DNA from: Isoperla grammatica
Lineage: Eukaryota; Arthropoda; Insecta; Plecoptera; Perlodidae
NCBI GenBank assembly: GCA_945910005.1
Contig: OX246749.1
Span: 28,585,183 to 28,649,182 of the forward strand
Direction of reading: 5' to 3'
DNA length: 64,000 nucleotides
Shown here: in pieces, positions 50,301-62,420 of the stretch
How the letters are laid out: every line of letters begins with the position of its first letter
Numbering within the stretch: position 1 is the first letter of the stretch
The notes under the pieces: model-generated
The model's input: only the letters and a program-made list of their open reading frames with translations
Told to the model about the DNA's origin: nothing
Databases searched by the model: none
Program-made: the position numbers and the translations under genes

Positions 50301-52152
50301 GCACAGTTCGTTGGAACCAGAACAGTAGACACGATACAAGGGCGGTGATGTATACAATGTATACAATACACATTCAATATGAAACGACGGTGAGGCACAG
50401 TTCGTTGGAACCAGAACAGTAGACACGATACAAGGGCGGTGATGTATACAATGTATACAATACACATTCAATATGAAACGGCGGTGAGGCACAGTTCGTT
50501 GGTAGCTTAACAGAAGACACGATACAAGGGCGGTGATGTATACAATGTATACAATACACATTCAATATGAAACGACGGTGAGGCACACTTTGTTGGTAGC
50601 TTAACAGTAGACACGATACAAGGGCGGTGATGTATACAATGTATACAATACACAATCAATATGAAACGACGGTGAGACACAGTTCGTTGGTAGCATAACA
50701 GTAGACACGATACAAGGGCGGTGATGTATACAATGTATACAATACACAATCAATATGAAACGACGGTGAGACACAGTTCGTTGGTAGCATAACAGTAGAC
50801 ACGATACAAGGGCAGTGATGTATACAATGTATACAATACACAATCAATATGAAACGACGGTGAGACACAGTTCGTTGGTAGCTTAACAGTAGACACGATA
50901 CAAGGGCGGTGATGTATACAATGTATACAATACACAATCAATATGAAACGACGGTGAGGCACAGTTCGTTGGTAGCTTAACAGTAGACACGATACAAGGG
51001 CGGTGATGTATACAATGTATACAATACACAATCAATATGAAACGACGGTGAGACATAGTTCGTTGGTAGCATAACAGTAGACACGATACAAGGGCGGTGA
51101 TGTATACAATGTATACAATACACAATCAATATGAAACGACGGTGAGGCACAGTTCGTTGGTAGCTTAACAGTAGACACGATACAAGGGCAGTGATGTTTA
51201 CAATGTATACAATAAACATTCAATATGAATCGGCAGTGAGGCACAGTTCGTTGGTAGCTTAACAGTAGACACGATACAAGGGCGGTGATGTATACAATGT
51301 ATACAATACACATTCAATATGAAACGGCAGTGAGGCACAGTTTGTTGGTAGCTTAACAGTAGACACGATACAAGGGCGGTGATGTATACAATGTATACAA
51401 TACACATTCAATATGAAACGGCGGTGAGGCACAGTTCGTTGGTAGCATAACAGTAGACACGATACAAGGGCAGTGATGTATACAATGTATACAAAACACA
51501 TTCAATATGAATCGGCAGTGAGGCACAGTTCGTGTGTAGCTTAACAGTAGACACGATACAAGGGCAGTGATGTATACAATGTATACAATACACATTCAAT
51601 ATGAAACGACGGTGAGGCACAGTTCGTTGGTAGCTTAACAGTAGACACGATACAAGGGCAGTGATGTATACAATGTATACAATACACATTCAATGTGAAA
51701 CGACGGTGAGGCACAGTTCGTTGGTAGCTTAACAGTAGACACGATACAAGGGCAGTGATGTATACAATGTATACAATACACATTCAATATGAAACGGCAG
51801 TGAGGCACAGTTTGTTGGTAGCTTAACAGTAGACACGATACAAGGGCGGTGATGTATACAATACACATTCAATATGAAACGGCGGTGAGGCACAGTTCGT
51901 TGGTAGCATAACAGTAGACACGATACAAGGGCGGTGATGTATACAATGTATACATTACACATTCAATATGAAACGACGGTGAGGCACAGTTCGTTGGTAG
52001 CATAACAGTAGACACGATACAAGGGCAGTGATGTATACAATGTATACAATACACATTCAATATGAAACGACGGTGAGGCACAGTTCGTTGGTAGCATAAC
52101 AGTAGACACGATACAAGGGCGGTGATGTATACAATGTATACAATACACATTC
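41335..52152. repeat. 94-bp satellite array, about 115 units
   Basis: Head-to-tail 94-bp units, the same satellite as at 1-493. Variants of about 84-88 bp arise by loss of one GTATACAAT, and others gain 6 bp (GCATAGGTAACAG). The left edge is degenerate (about 41,335-41,400); the right edge passes sharply into CAAGATAAGACGAAGG. Diagnostic variants (GCATAAC, GCTTAAC, GCGTAAC, AACCAGAAC) alternate in ordered blocks. Confidence 0.97.
47830..51405. repeat. Tandem 1786-bp higher-order duplication (19 x 94 bp)
   Basis: Variant patterns at about 47,836-49,621 recur in the same order at 49,622-51,407 with an offset of exactly 1786 bp. Examples are GGCGGTAATGTATTCAATG at 48,370 and 50,156 and TGATGTTTACAATG near 49,407 and 51,193. 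Identity appears essentially complete. Confidence 0.9.
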
Positions 52153-53300
<1,148 letters not shown>

Positions 53301-54232
53301 GAAAAAAAATATACATTGATTGATATTTGGGCTGCAATGTATATTTTCTTTGTAAGCAAAATAATGTTATTAATTATTGTTCCAGCATATGTTATCCTCA
53401 CTATGTTCACCTCTAATTTGTGAACAATTTCCAAATAATACATACAGAAAAAATGCATTTAAGAGAAATCTGAAAATCATTATTTTATGTGGTAAAATGT
53501 ACCAATTTTATGTTTTTTAATTGCAATCTATGACTATTCACCCTAGGCGTAATGATTATATTAGTATAGCATACAATTATTGCAACATTTTATTTCAAAA
53601 GAATAATATACGTCTTAAAGCACGTTAACCTGGAAACTTTCATATTTGACTTTTTTTTATTCAATAAGTTTCATAACACATACAAATTTAGCTCGGCATC
53701 CTCTCTAAAACTTATTTTGGTTTGAGAAGAGGTCATATGTGGGGGAAAAAAGGTTGCATACACAAGAGCCATCTCTTTACATAAAAGTAAAAAAACTATC
53801 AATCAATGAATCAAAAGCCAATGTTAAATGCATAACCAAATATATACATGTAAATAATAATATAATACGAAGGGCAAACATCAAAAGTGCATTTTTGGTG
53901 CTTTGGAGATTGATTTTCACCCTTGAGCGGTAGCCTACATTTTGTAGAAATACTAGAAGGCCCTCAAACTCAATTATTACTAATTTCCCATTAACCGTTA
54001 CACAGTGTAAAAGGTATATACTATTTAAATGAATCAATTTATTACGGAAAGTGTACTAACTACTAATTATAAACTAACGTGTTTTCAATATAGACCTTCA
54101 AACACTGGATTGGTTTTACCACAACCAGCATTTTTGATAATGCTGTCTCCTACTATTGGAAGTGGTTGTATTATTTATTACACGAACAATTATCATGTTT
54201 AAAAAAGGAAAAAACAATAAATAAAAAAATAT
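53301..54232. other. Intergenic, no gene seen
   Basis: AT-rich sequence with short open frames lacking splice or homology support. Confidence 0.4.
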
Positions 54233-54479
54233 TTGTTCGCTACAAGTACAACCAGTGTGAATTTTGAAAATTTAAATGCCTACTTTTGGCGCACTAATTC
54301 GCATGCAGGCGGTGGGTATACTTCGCTTCGGTCGGGCAGTACGCCACACTTCTCATCGGCGTCGATCGCATCGGTCCCCAACCGTCAACAAACGGTGTTT
54401 GCCAGAGATATCTTTGTGATATTACAATTTATGTGTCGTTTGATGCAGATCTACAGAAAAGCTGTCGACGGAAATTTAG
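54233..54479 (+). CDS. Candidate gene, exon 1 (upstream limit unknown)
   Basis: An open frame with CpG-rich stretches: TNSHAGGGYTSLRSGSTPHF, then SSASIASVPNRQQTVFARDI, FVILQFMCRLMQIYRK and AVDGNL, ending in TTAG|GTAAGT (phase 1). The first in-frame ATG is at MCRLMQ; the longer frame may begin at an acceptor near 54,250 or be an exon of a longer gene. A short hydrophobic stretch (IFVILQFMC) is present. The family is not recognised. Confidence 0.45.
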
Positions 54480-54599
54480 GTAAGTTTTTTTAAGTTTTAG
54501 CTTACATGTTCCACGATTAGGTCACACAACATAATGTTATGGTTGACTGACTTAGCTGGCAAGAGCAATGGCAAAAGATAGGTTAGGATGGCTTGTTGC

Positions 54600-55000
54600 T
54601 ACCTTTGAATTAGGATTTAGGCCTAGGTCCTACCTCTAATAAACTAGTGTGTAAATTCTAAATCGTTAGTTGCTAGGGCCTACTACGCCCTAAGCCTAGG
54701 CCTACCTCCTACCTCCTCTAAGCACAGGCCTAGGTAGGTCTTAGGCCCACCCTGCTGTAACTAGTTCAGCCTATAAAACATGTAGGCCCTAGGCCTAGGC
54801 TATAAAATTCAATTCTGCCTAGACTCATTATGCCTATTAGCTCATGGCCTAGGCTTGGGCCTACCAAAAGTGTAGGCCAAGGCTAGGGCCTACCAGAAAC
54901 GTAGGCCTACTGCTTTTGTCCGTGTGAATGGAAACCTGGCTCGTTGTGTAGGCCTAAGTATAGTGGTGATGGATAAGCCCGTGCTCAGCCCACTTGTTAA
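54600..55000. repeat. TAGGCCTA-rich stretch
   Basis: Many overlapping copies of TAGGCCTA, GGCCTAGG and TAGGCCTAC are scattered without fixed period, a low-complexity vocabulary rather than a tandem array. Confidence 0.75.
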
Positions 55001-55642
55001 ACGTGGTAATGATCAATGTTCTTGGAAAGTGCTAGCCGATAACTTGATAACTGGTAAAAACGTACTCGTCAAGTCAGTTAATTTTGTTAAATGAAGCCTG
55101 TGAAGCAGTAAAATCATTTTTAAAAGCAAGATATCTAATAATTATCACGATGTTAATAAGTGATTGATATCCTAGATATAGGCCTAATGCCTAAATTTAC
55201 CAGTTAAATTGAGAATGTGTGAGAAATGCTCGATAAATATGTCTGGACGTGTCCGAATAGTATCAAAACGTTGCTTATTATTGTTCTCGAACTTGGAGTT
55301 CATCAACAAAGGGTAACCTAAGCTCACAGATTGCTAATGATTGTTGATGACATTAAATCGAGAACAAGAATTGTTGGTACTATTTGGACAGGTCTTCTTA
55401 TTTTTAGCTCATTTTGTTGCTGCGCGATATTTCAATTTAGTTATTTTCCGTCTAAAGAAAAGATCAATTTGTTCACATTTTATTAACTATTGCTTTGTCA
55501 ATTTTCTGAGGCTCTATAAATTGTGCGCCATATAGGCCTAACCGTCATGCGTACAATTCACTTCAATAATACGTTGCATTACATATGAGTAGGCGGAGGC
55601 CTATTACAATCCCCAATGCCTATTGTTTTTCTTACTTTCCAG

Positions 55643-55752
55643 GTGGTACTTGTCCATGTGGGGGTGAAGGGATGCAATGGTGTACTGGTAGGCCACTTGA
55701 CACAAACCAAGAGCAGGCAGACATCCCACCAGCATATGCCTACAATTATTAG
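55643..55752 (+). CDS. Candidate gene, terminal exon 2
   Basis: After a strong acceptor (TTTTTCTTACTTTCCAG) the phase-1 continuation reads GTCPCGGEGMQWCTGRPLDT, then NQEQADIPPAYAYNY, then TAG. The phase fits exon 1 exactly (G|GT). Four Cys in the first 15 residues suggest a small structured or secreted tail. Unrecognised family. The intron would be 1.16 kb and contains the TAGGCCTA-rich stretch. Confidence 0.5.
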
Positions 55753-55956
55753 TAGACTAGTAGGGCCAACACCAAATATATAAGAAAAATGTAAGTTTTC
55801 AGCTTTTGGTATACTATCCTTCTATATCCTCCTGAATCTTGATCTGCTTTTTAATAGTATGCTATAGTATAGAAACCTATATTATTATATTATGGTTAAT
55901 TGCCTTTTGCCTTTATAAAAATCAATGCAGTGTCAATTGCAACATAATCAATTAGG

Positions 55957-56131
55957 CCTACTACGTTTATCAAGTGGACTCATTCTGGACTGCATTAGTG
56001 CATGCATTGACACCACTATACGCAACGGGCATACGCTACTCACTTTCCATTTATTTGAAACGGAAAGTAGGTTCGTTGGGTATAGTGGTGGCAGTACATG
56101 CACTCATGTAGTCCGCTTGATAAACGTAGTA
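55957..56131. mobile_element. Short MITE, ACTACGTTTATCA ends
   Basis: About 175 bp. The left end CTACTACGTTTATCAAGTGG and the right end (other strand) ATACTACGTTTATCAAGCGG match. The inner arms share GGACT, GCATG and CACTA words. The termini are shared with the MITE at 56,217-56,655. Confidence 0.7.
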
Positions 56132-56216
56132 TTTATTAACATACACTGGTGTAGAAACTGGGCGGGGGAGTCGAAGGGAGAAACTTATACTTAGTATGTT
56201 TCACCCATGTTACAAT

Positions 56217-56655
56217 CACTACGTTTATCAGGAGCTTTAAACCGGTTTAAGTAAATCGTTTTAAGGGTTGAATCGGTTTAATGGTGTTGGTAAACACATC
56301 GATTTAGCTAAGAACAGTTTAACTTTAGGTCACTTTCCAAAGTGACTTAGAACAGTTAAACCGATTTAATTTGACGTGATAAACACTTAAAACGGTTTAA
56401 GACGCCATCTTTCCACAACCTAGCGGCAACTGAGTGTACTCATTTGACAATTATCGCAAGGCGCGAACGCGATAGGTTATGTAGGTGTGGAACACCGCTT
56501 ACTGAATGTTGCGCACCGCCTTACTGTACGTGTTTTAAGACGATTTGACGACATCTGTCGGGAGAATATCAAAGTTGTCAAGCCTTGATAAACGTATCGA
56601 CTTACGGAAACCGTTATACCTTAAATCGACTTCAAAAGCCCTGATAAACGTAGTG
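56217..56655. mobile_element. MITE with CACTACGTTTATCAGG ends, nested
   Basis: 439 bp with TIRs CACTACGTTTATCAGG at both ends, flanked by AAT at 56,214-56,216 and 56,656-56,658. It sits exactly at the left border of the hAT-like MITE 56,659-57,068. It contains palindromic AAACCGGTTTAA-type words (TTTAAACCGGTTTAAG and similar). Confidence 0.82.
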
Positions 56656-56658
56656 AAT

Positions 56659-57068
56659 AAAGGATGTCAACGGGTACCCGTTACCCGCCCGGTGCACCCA
56701 AGTACGGCTCCAACTTTTCATTAAACCCTTTACTCGTCATTACCTGTTTTCAATCTGAAAACAAAACAAAAATCATAATTGCGGCGTCTTTGTGCTTTGT
56801 CCGGGGTGTCCGAACGTGTGCTATAACTTCATCGGCACAGAAGCGACCAGCGTTCTTGTTTGTACCTCATAGTGTGCGTGATGTAGTTTGTGTGTAAACA
56901 ATAATTTGAAGCATCATTCACTGAACACAATGCAATACCTTACGGTCTACCAATTATTTGAGGCCCATGAAAGCCCATGACAAATAAAAATTAATTTTGC
57001 TATCCGGGTAACGCGGGTACCTGTACCGGATACCCGGGTATGAAAAATTCCGGGTATTGACATCCCTA
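56659..57068. mobile_element. hAT-like MITE with 8-bp target duplication
   Basis: Ends AAAGGATGTCAACGGGTACC and (other strand) TAGGGATGTCAATACCCGG. GTTACAAT at 57,069-57,076 matches GTTACAAT at 56,209-56,216 once the nested MITE is removed. The 8-bp duplication and GGATGTCAA end are hAT-like. The interior is rich in GGGTACCCG-type palindromes. Confidence 0.82.
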
Positions 57069-57076
57069 GTTACAAT

Positions 57077-58312
57077 AGTATTATTAGTACTTGGACCTGC
57101 CTATAGTAGACACCATCACCAAATGAATCTTTTCCTACACAGGTTCTAGAACTGACCCTGTTTTTTGTTTGGCACGAATACTACCATGATATCGTTTTGA
57201 TTTTTGCTTCTTATAAATTTACCCCCCACCCCCAACTCTTGAAAGGTCCTAGTGTCTGACAGTAACATAACATGGTCTACCATATTAATTCTAATTTTCA
57301 TTATTGCATACTCACTGTAGGCCTAGTAATCCCATTGGAGGATAGTTGATAATTTCTTGCTTCAACTTTCAAAAACTTTCAACCCCTAGAGAAGAATTTT
57401 TCTGAGATCGTCAAAATACAATAAAATATTATCAATGGCCCAATGATCATGCACACTACCCCAATTATCCCATTTTTTTTTTCCAAATAAAATTCTGACT
57501 GCATTGTTGGACACAGGGAGCAGATATATAAAAAAAAAATCTGAGACCTTTTGCAGCAGTCAGCACTCACTACCTTAATAGGACTCGGGCCTTCGTCAAG
57601 GCAGAATCCAACAGAGACGTGCAATTGTATTGTAACTAGGCTTAAACATTTTCGTCTTGATTTCAGCCTTTGTGACTGAAAGTTCTCCACATGAGCTTCG
57701 CATACGCCAATTGGAGATGATCAAACTCAAACCGGAAATGCGGCACAGCCCGCAAAGAAATCAAAAGAAAATCGTCATATTCATTCTATGGACCTTCCAA
57801 ACATTTGGAATTCCTAGAGATGGAAATCCATGAACAATCATTGCCTGAAACACAGCCTTCGCCAAACATCGAAACACCGAGAAAAAGTATTCCCTAGTTA
57901 GGTATATCCAAGCAAAAGAGCTTGGTAACACTCAAGTTCTTGGTATGTGCAAAACTTTGTGAATGTCTCAACTTTAGGAATGATCAAACATTTGGGAATA
58001 CCCAATACTTTTGGCATTCCCACTCCTCTCTATATTTAACAAATGCATATTGATGAATTTAGTACATATCCAGATACATGTAGATATTTGTATCGTCCGC
58101 AGATGAAATAATAGGACAATGTTGCAGAATTACAATGACGTATTTAGTTCCTGTAGTTAGTTAGTTTGTATTGCATTGTTCAATAGGTAATAAATACTAA
58201 GTGGCATTATTAAAATACAACCTATGATATTGGATATTCTATTTGATTGCACGCTTGCTGGTACAGTGAAAACAGCTATATATTTTTCATTTCTCCAATG
58301 GAACCTTTTTAT
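57077..58312. other. Intergenic, no gene seen
   Basis: AT-rich sequence. A minus-strand frame of about 100 codons at 57,379-57,690 has no recognisable family or splice context and is not annotated as a gene. Confidence 0.4.
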
Positions 58313-58712
58313 TAGGAATGTCAACAATAATCCTATATCAATAAATATAGATAATATCGTGATATGGCGAGTCATATTGCAATAATCATACAATATTAAA
58401 TTATGTAAGATATCGCAATGACTGGCTTTTATATTTGAATTTGGGCGTCCGCTCAGCACTCGCTGAGCGGCCGCTTAACGCTCGGGCATGGGTTGACAAT
58501 TAGGCGCGATGAGGATATGGCAAAATTTAAAAACGAGTAGCCAAATAAACGCACAAGTATTTAGTGCATCTTTTATCATATACCGCGGTAAAAATTTTAT
58601 TTGCAATATCGTCACGATATTTTTGCCGACAATATTATCGCAATATATCGCAACAAGTTTGTGTTTGTTTTGCGATTAGCGATATTGAATTTCATATTGT
58701 TTGACATCCCTA
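58313..58712. mobile_element. hAT-like MITE, AGGGATGTCAA ends
   Basis: Left TAGGAATGTCAACAATA and right (other strand) TAGGGATGTCAAACAATA. The inside is rich in CAATATCG/CGATATTG words and a CCGCTCAGC...GCTGAGCGG hairpin at about 58,450-58,471. The flanks CTTTTTAT and ACTTTTAT are a possible imperfect 8-bp duplication. Confidence 0.7.
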
Positions 58713-58984
58713 ACTTTTATGATACCGCCATGCTTATTGTATAGGCCTAATTTGTTTAGTTAACTAAAACATGTTCTTGCTGATGTAGCCTACCTTGAAA
58801 AATGTATAAATGGCATTTCACTGGACATCCTTTCACATCCTTTGACCCATATTTTTTAGTTCTTAATTTTGAGGTAAGTATGATTTACATGTATTAGTAG
58901 AGGTGTATGTTTGTTAAGATAAAATTTGCCATCACACTTTAATTTTATGTTTAAATCAAAATAAAATGTAATTTTTTTTTAAAT

Positions 58985-59548
58985 TTGTATGTTCATTTTT
59001 TGATAATGGTTATCAATTGGTTTATAATGCGTGACTATATAGTTATTAATAAGTCACCAAGGTTATGTTTTGGTTATCAATTGGTTTATAATTCGTGACT
59101 ATATGGTTATTAATAAGTCACCGCTTGGTTATCAATTGGTTTATAATTCGCGACTATATGGTTATTAATAAGTCGCCGAGGTTATGTTTTGGTTATCAAT
59201 TGGTTTATAATTCGCGACTATATGGTTATTAATAAGTCACCGGGGTTATGTTTTGGTTATCAATTGGTTTATAATAGATGACTATATGGTTATTAATAAG
59301 TCACCGAGGTTATGTTTTGGTTATCAATTGGTTTATAATTTGCGACTATGTGGTTATTCATTAGTTACCAAGGTGATGCTTTGGTTTGCATCCATCCCAA
59401 GAAGTGGTTTGCAATAGGTTATGCATCCATCACCAAATAGTCACATTTTGAAACAAAAGTTACTATTTGGTTTACACATGGTTATCAATTGGTGATGTGC
59501 ACCTTGGTTTATATTTGGTTATTCATTGGTGATGTATATTTTTAGTAA
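58985..59548. repeat. 64-bp tandem repeats and right inverted block
   Basis: Six units with GGTTATCAATTGGTTTATAA, GACTATATGGTTATTAATAA and GTCACCGAGGTTATG. Starts at about 59,008, 59,072, 59,127, 59,191, 59,255 and 59,319 (one unit is 9 bp short). Then GGTGATG/GGTTTGCAT words and the end ATATTTTTAGTAAGG against (AC)n, the inverted match of the 52,908 end. Confidence 0.8.
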
Positions 59549-59550
59549 GG

Positions 59551-59630
<80 letters not shown>
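59549..59630. repeat. (AC)n microsatellite
   Basis: About 80 bp of CA repeat between the inverted block and a truncated Tx1-like copy. Confidence 0.95.
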
Positions 59631-59632
<2 letters not shown>

Positions 59633-60222
59633 TGGGACGCCCTAGACTGTCTCTGAGAGATCTCTATGTCGGGTTCTGGCCCGACAAGGCCTCCAATGCC
59701 ACACAGATAGATCTGGCCAACCATGTTCTCGTGTTGGCCAAGAGCACAGTCTACAGGCTCCTAGTATGCTATTTCAAGGATGGTAGGGTGCCTGCTCCCT
59801 ACGAGGTTGTCCTAACGGCCCGTCTGAAGTCCCGCCTCCTCAAGGAATATGCTTGGCATCTCGCGCGCGGGACGATTGACAGCTTTAGGGCAAAGTGGTG
59901 CGAGAGAGAGGCGTTCTGTTCCATCCTTGATGGAGAGCTCCTCTTTAGCCAAGCACTATCCCAGTGAAGCTCATACATATATATATTTTCAGTTACTGAC
60001 CGGTAGGGTTTGCTCACCCAAACCCTAATATTAATAATTTTGTAAGTTTTTTCGACGGAAGGAAGTAGCCCATTAGGCTCTTCCTAGTTATTTTTTGTTT
60101 TCTCTACCATACATTATTAACGTCCTCAAAATTGTTTCCCGTCAGCATTTAGTTCTTTTGTTTAAGTTTTGAGAAAAATATATCCTTTTGGAACAAAGTT
60201 TTCTCTCCCCTATCGGTCCATT

Positions 60223-60223
<1 letters not shown>
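59631..60223 (+). mobile_element. 5'-truncated Tx1-like LINE, second subfamily
   Basis: Begins within ORF2 immediately after (AC)n and continues to a 3' UTR with CCCCTATCGG and (TAA)n. The protein is clearly related to but distinct from the 7.4-kb element (DLYVGFWPDKASNATQIDLA against ELYVGFSPDNTSTSNQIDLA). It supports at least two Tx1 subfamilies sharing target and orientation. Confidence 0.88.
59632..59967 (+). pseudogene. ORF2 C-terminal 111 codons of truncated Tx1 copy
   Basis: LGRPRLSLRDLYVGFWPDKA, LVLAKSTVYRLL, RLKSRLLKEYAWHLARG and LFSQALSQ then a stop. Open to its end and colinear with 7,105-7,437. Confidence 0.85.
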
Positions 60224-60319
<96 letters not shown>

Positions 60320-60330
60320 CACACACACAC

Positions 60331-60370
<40 letters not shown>
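60224..60370. repeat. (TAA)n tail followed by (AC)n
   Basis: About 31 TAA triplets to 60,316, then about 54 bp of (AC)n with one CGACAC interruption. The arrangement is the same as at 1,244-1,349. Confidence 0.95.
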
Positions 60371-60373
<3 letters not shown>

Positions 60374-60624
60374 CAGACCTCGTCGCGAGCGGACGTGTTT
60401 CACGATCGCTCCCGCTTCCTGTGTTATTTCCCGTGTTGTTTTGTTTGCGTAGCGGTGCGAGGCAGCTCAGTCGTTTGCTGAGTCTATCCGCGCCCTGCAA
60501 CTACACGGAAAACTGTCTGTGTGTTTCTCGTCGTGCATTTTGCAATATATTGTTTTCAATTCCCATCCACTTTTTCTCCTCTTTCATTTGGTGTCGTAAA
60601 TTTTGATGTTTTTGGGTGCTCGCA

Positions 60625-62404
60625 ATGAGCAACCCAAGGCCTCAGGATTTTCTAAAATCCAAGGCGTTGTTGGGTCCGACAACGAAGGATGGGCGAGGCA
60701 AGCCCTGAAAAGTAACCCTGACCCGTAAAGGTCAAACCGAGCCGACTGTGCTCCCTGTTCACAGGGGGCTTAAGGTCTCGACTACCATCGGCCCTGTAGT
60801 GGATGCCCTCAGTGCACTGGTGGCACCCAGTACTGACCACAAAAACGTAAGTGAGCTAGCTCAACCAGCCATTCGCCCCGTGACCGTCCTAGCTGTCCCC
60901 AAGATGGACAGACGCCCACAGCTCAGCCGTTCACTGTCGGACATCCCGACAGTGACCAACACTGACGAGGCTGTAAATACAGTAGTGGCTGGTTCATCCA
61001 GCGCACAACAGTTGGCGTCAGCCTCATCGACCCCCGCAACCCAGGTGGTCCCACCGACCGTTCCACTGGGGGCTGCGTCCCCTAGCGTAACCAAGCCAAC
61101 CATGGCGCAGGCCTTGCTCTCGGGGGCGGGCCAGCAGCGTCGCGGTCGCGACGGTCCGTCTGGGTCCTCCTTTGGTCCGCCGTGTCCCAAGAAGGACCAG
61201 GCAATACTGTTCCCTTCCATCGATCATGTCACCATCTCGCAGTACTTGCGGTCCCTGGCAGACCTCATTGGGGGCAAAAACATAACTTTTGCCTCCAGGT
61301 TGTCGCAGGGCCGTGTGTGCTGCTACTTAAAATCCAAGGCCTTGGTAGACTCTTTCATGCTGGACCACGGAGGTATATCGATCAAGGACCAATTTTTGTC
61401 TGCGCGCAGGCTGGTCACCCCCGCTGAGCGTTTGGTGCTGTCCAATGTTAGCCCCTACATCCCGCACCACGCCGTCGAGGCCGAGCTGACAAAACTTGTT
61501 AGGCTTGTGTCACCTATGGCATACATTACCGTGGGCTTGAAGGAGGCTGACATTGGTCACGTCTTCAGTTTTAGACGACAGCTCTTTGTCGTCAAAGCTG
61601 AGAACGTCAATCTTCCCGACTCCATCGTAGTAGAACACGATGGAGAACGTAACCGTGTCTTCCTCAGCTTTGACGACGTCAAATGCTTCAAGTGCAGGCA
61701 AACTGGACATATTGCCAGAACATGCACTGCCAACATTGGTACCAAGGAAAGGTCTGCGGTAGAGACTGAAAGCCAAACGGCTAGAGGCGAAAACAAGAGA
61801 AAGATTCTTGTGGAATTGGGTGAGAGTGCTTCGGCCACCACTTTGACGCCAAGCGATGGGACCTTCCCACCAGCTCCGGTTGCGACCGACGCAGCTTGTG
61901 CCCTGGATGCAATGGAAACTAATGATGCAGATCTTGGCCGTAACACTGGGACGCCGCACCAGCTCAAACCGGTGCTGGATGAACCGGTTTACACTCAGGT
62001 CAAGACAAAGAAAAAACCAAGGAGCAACTCTCCGGCGTCAAGATGAAAGGGCGTCTCCTGGTGAGGCAACCATGCCCCTGGCTGCGGTGGAGCTACTTGA
62101 CAGTGGAGAGGCTGGAAAGACGCTGTCCACTAGCGCTTTTCTACAGTTCTTAGCGGACGTGAAGGGCAACGATCAGCCATTCAAGGTTGCCCGCCGTTTT
62201 ACGAACGACATTACCGGGCTGGTTTTTATGCTGACATCAGTTCTTCCGGTCTTGAAAAATGATCGTGCAATCAACCAACGTTCACGACGCCTTATTGCCA
62301 CTCTAAAGAAGGCGCAGGCGTACTTTGACGCGACCGGAGAAGACGAGGTCACCCTATCTCGATCCACCTCTCTGAAAAGTGTCAGTTCCACTGGACTAGA
62401 GTAA
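60625..62404 (+). pseudogene. Tx1-like ORF1, copy 2, disrupted
   Basis: ATG 60,625 (MSNPRPQDFLKSKALLG). A TGA at 60,706-60,708 is codon 28. The same frame then runs through the conserved block and CCHC knuckle (CFKCRQTGHIARTC) to 62,046. A 14-bp loss near 62,034 (relative to CCAAGAAGCGTCCAC in copy 1) shifts the frame; the original C terminus is readable in another frame to 62,404. Confidence 0.85.
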
Positions 62405-62420
62405 AAAACCTGTCACCAAC

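Noticed and set aside
41335..52152. Dozens of overlapping 80-155 codon open frames on the minus strand
   Set aside because: They repeat every 94 bp, change frame from unit to unit and follow satellite variation. They are a product of a stop-poor unit, not genes.
41335..52152. CRISPR array
   Set aside because: Units are contiguous 94-bp satellite without unique spacers, in eukaryotic DNA.
57379..57690. 103-codon minus-strand frame
   Set aside because: No start context, splice sites or recognisable family; length is not exceptional in AT-rich DNA.
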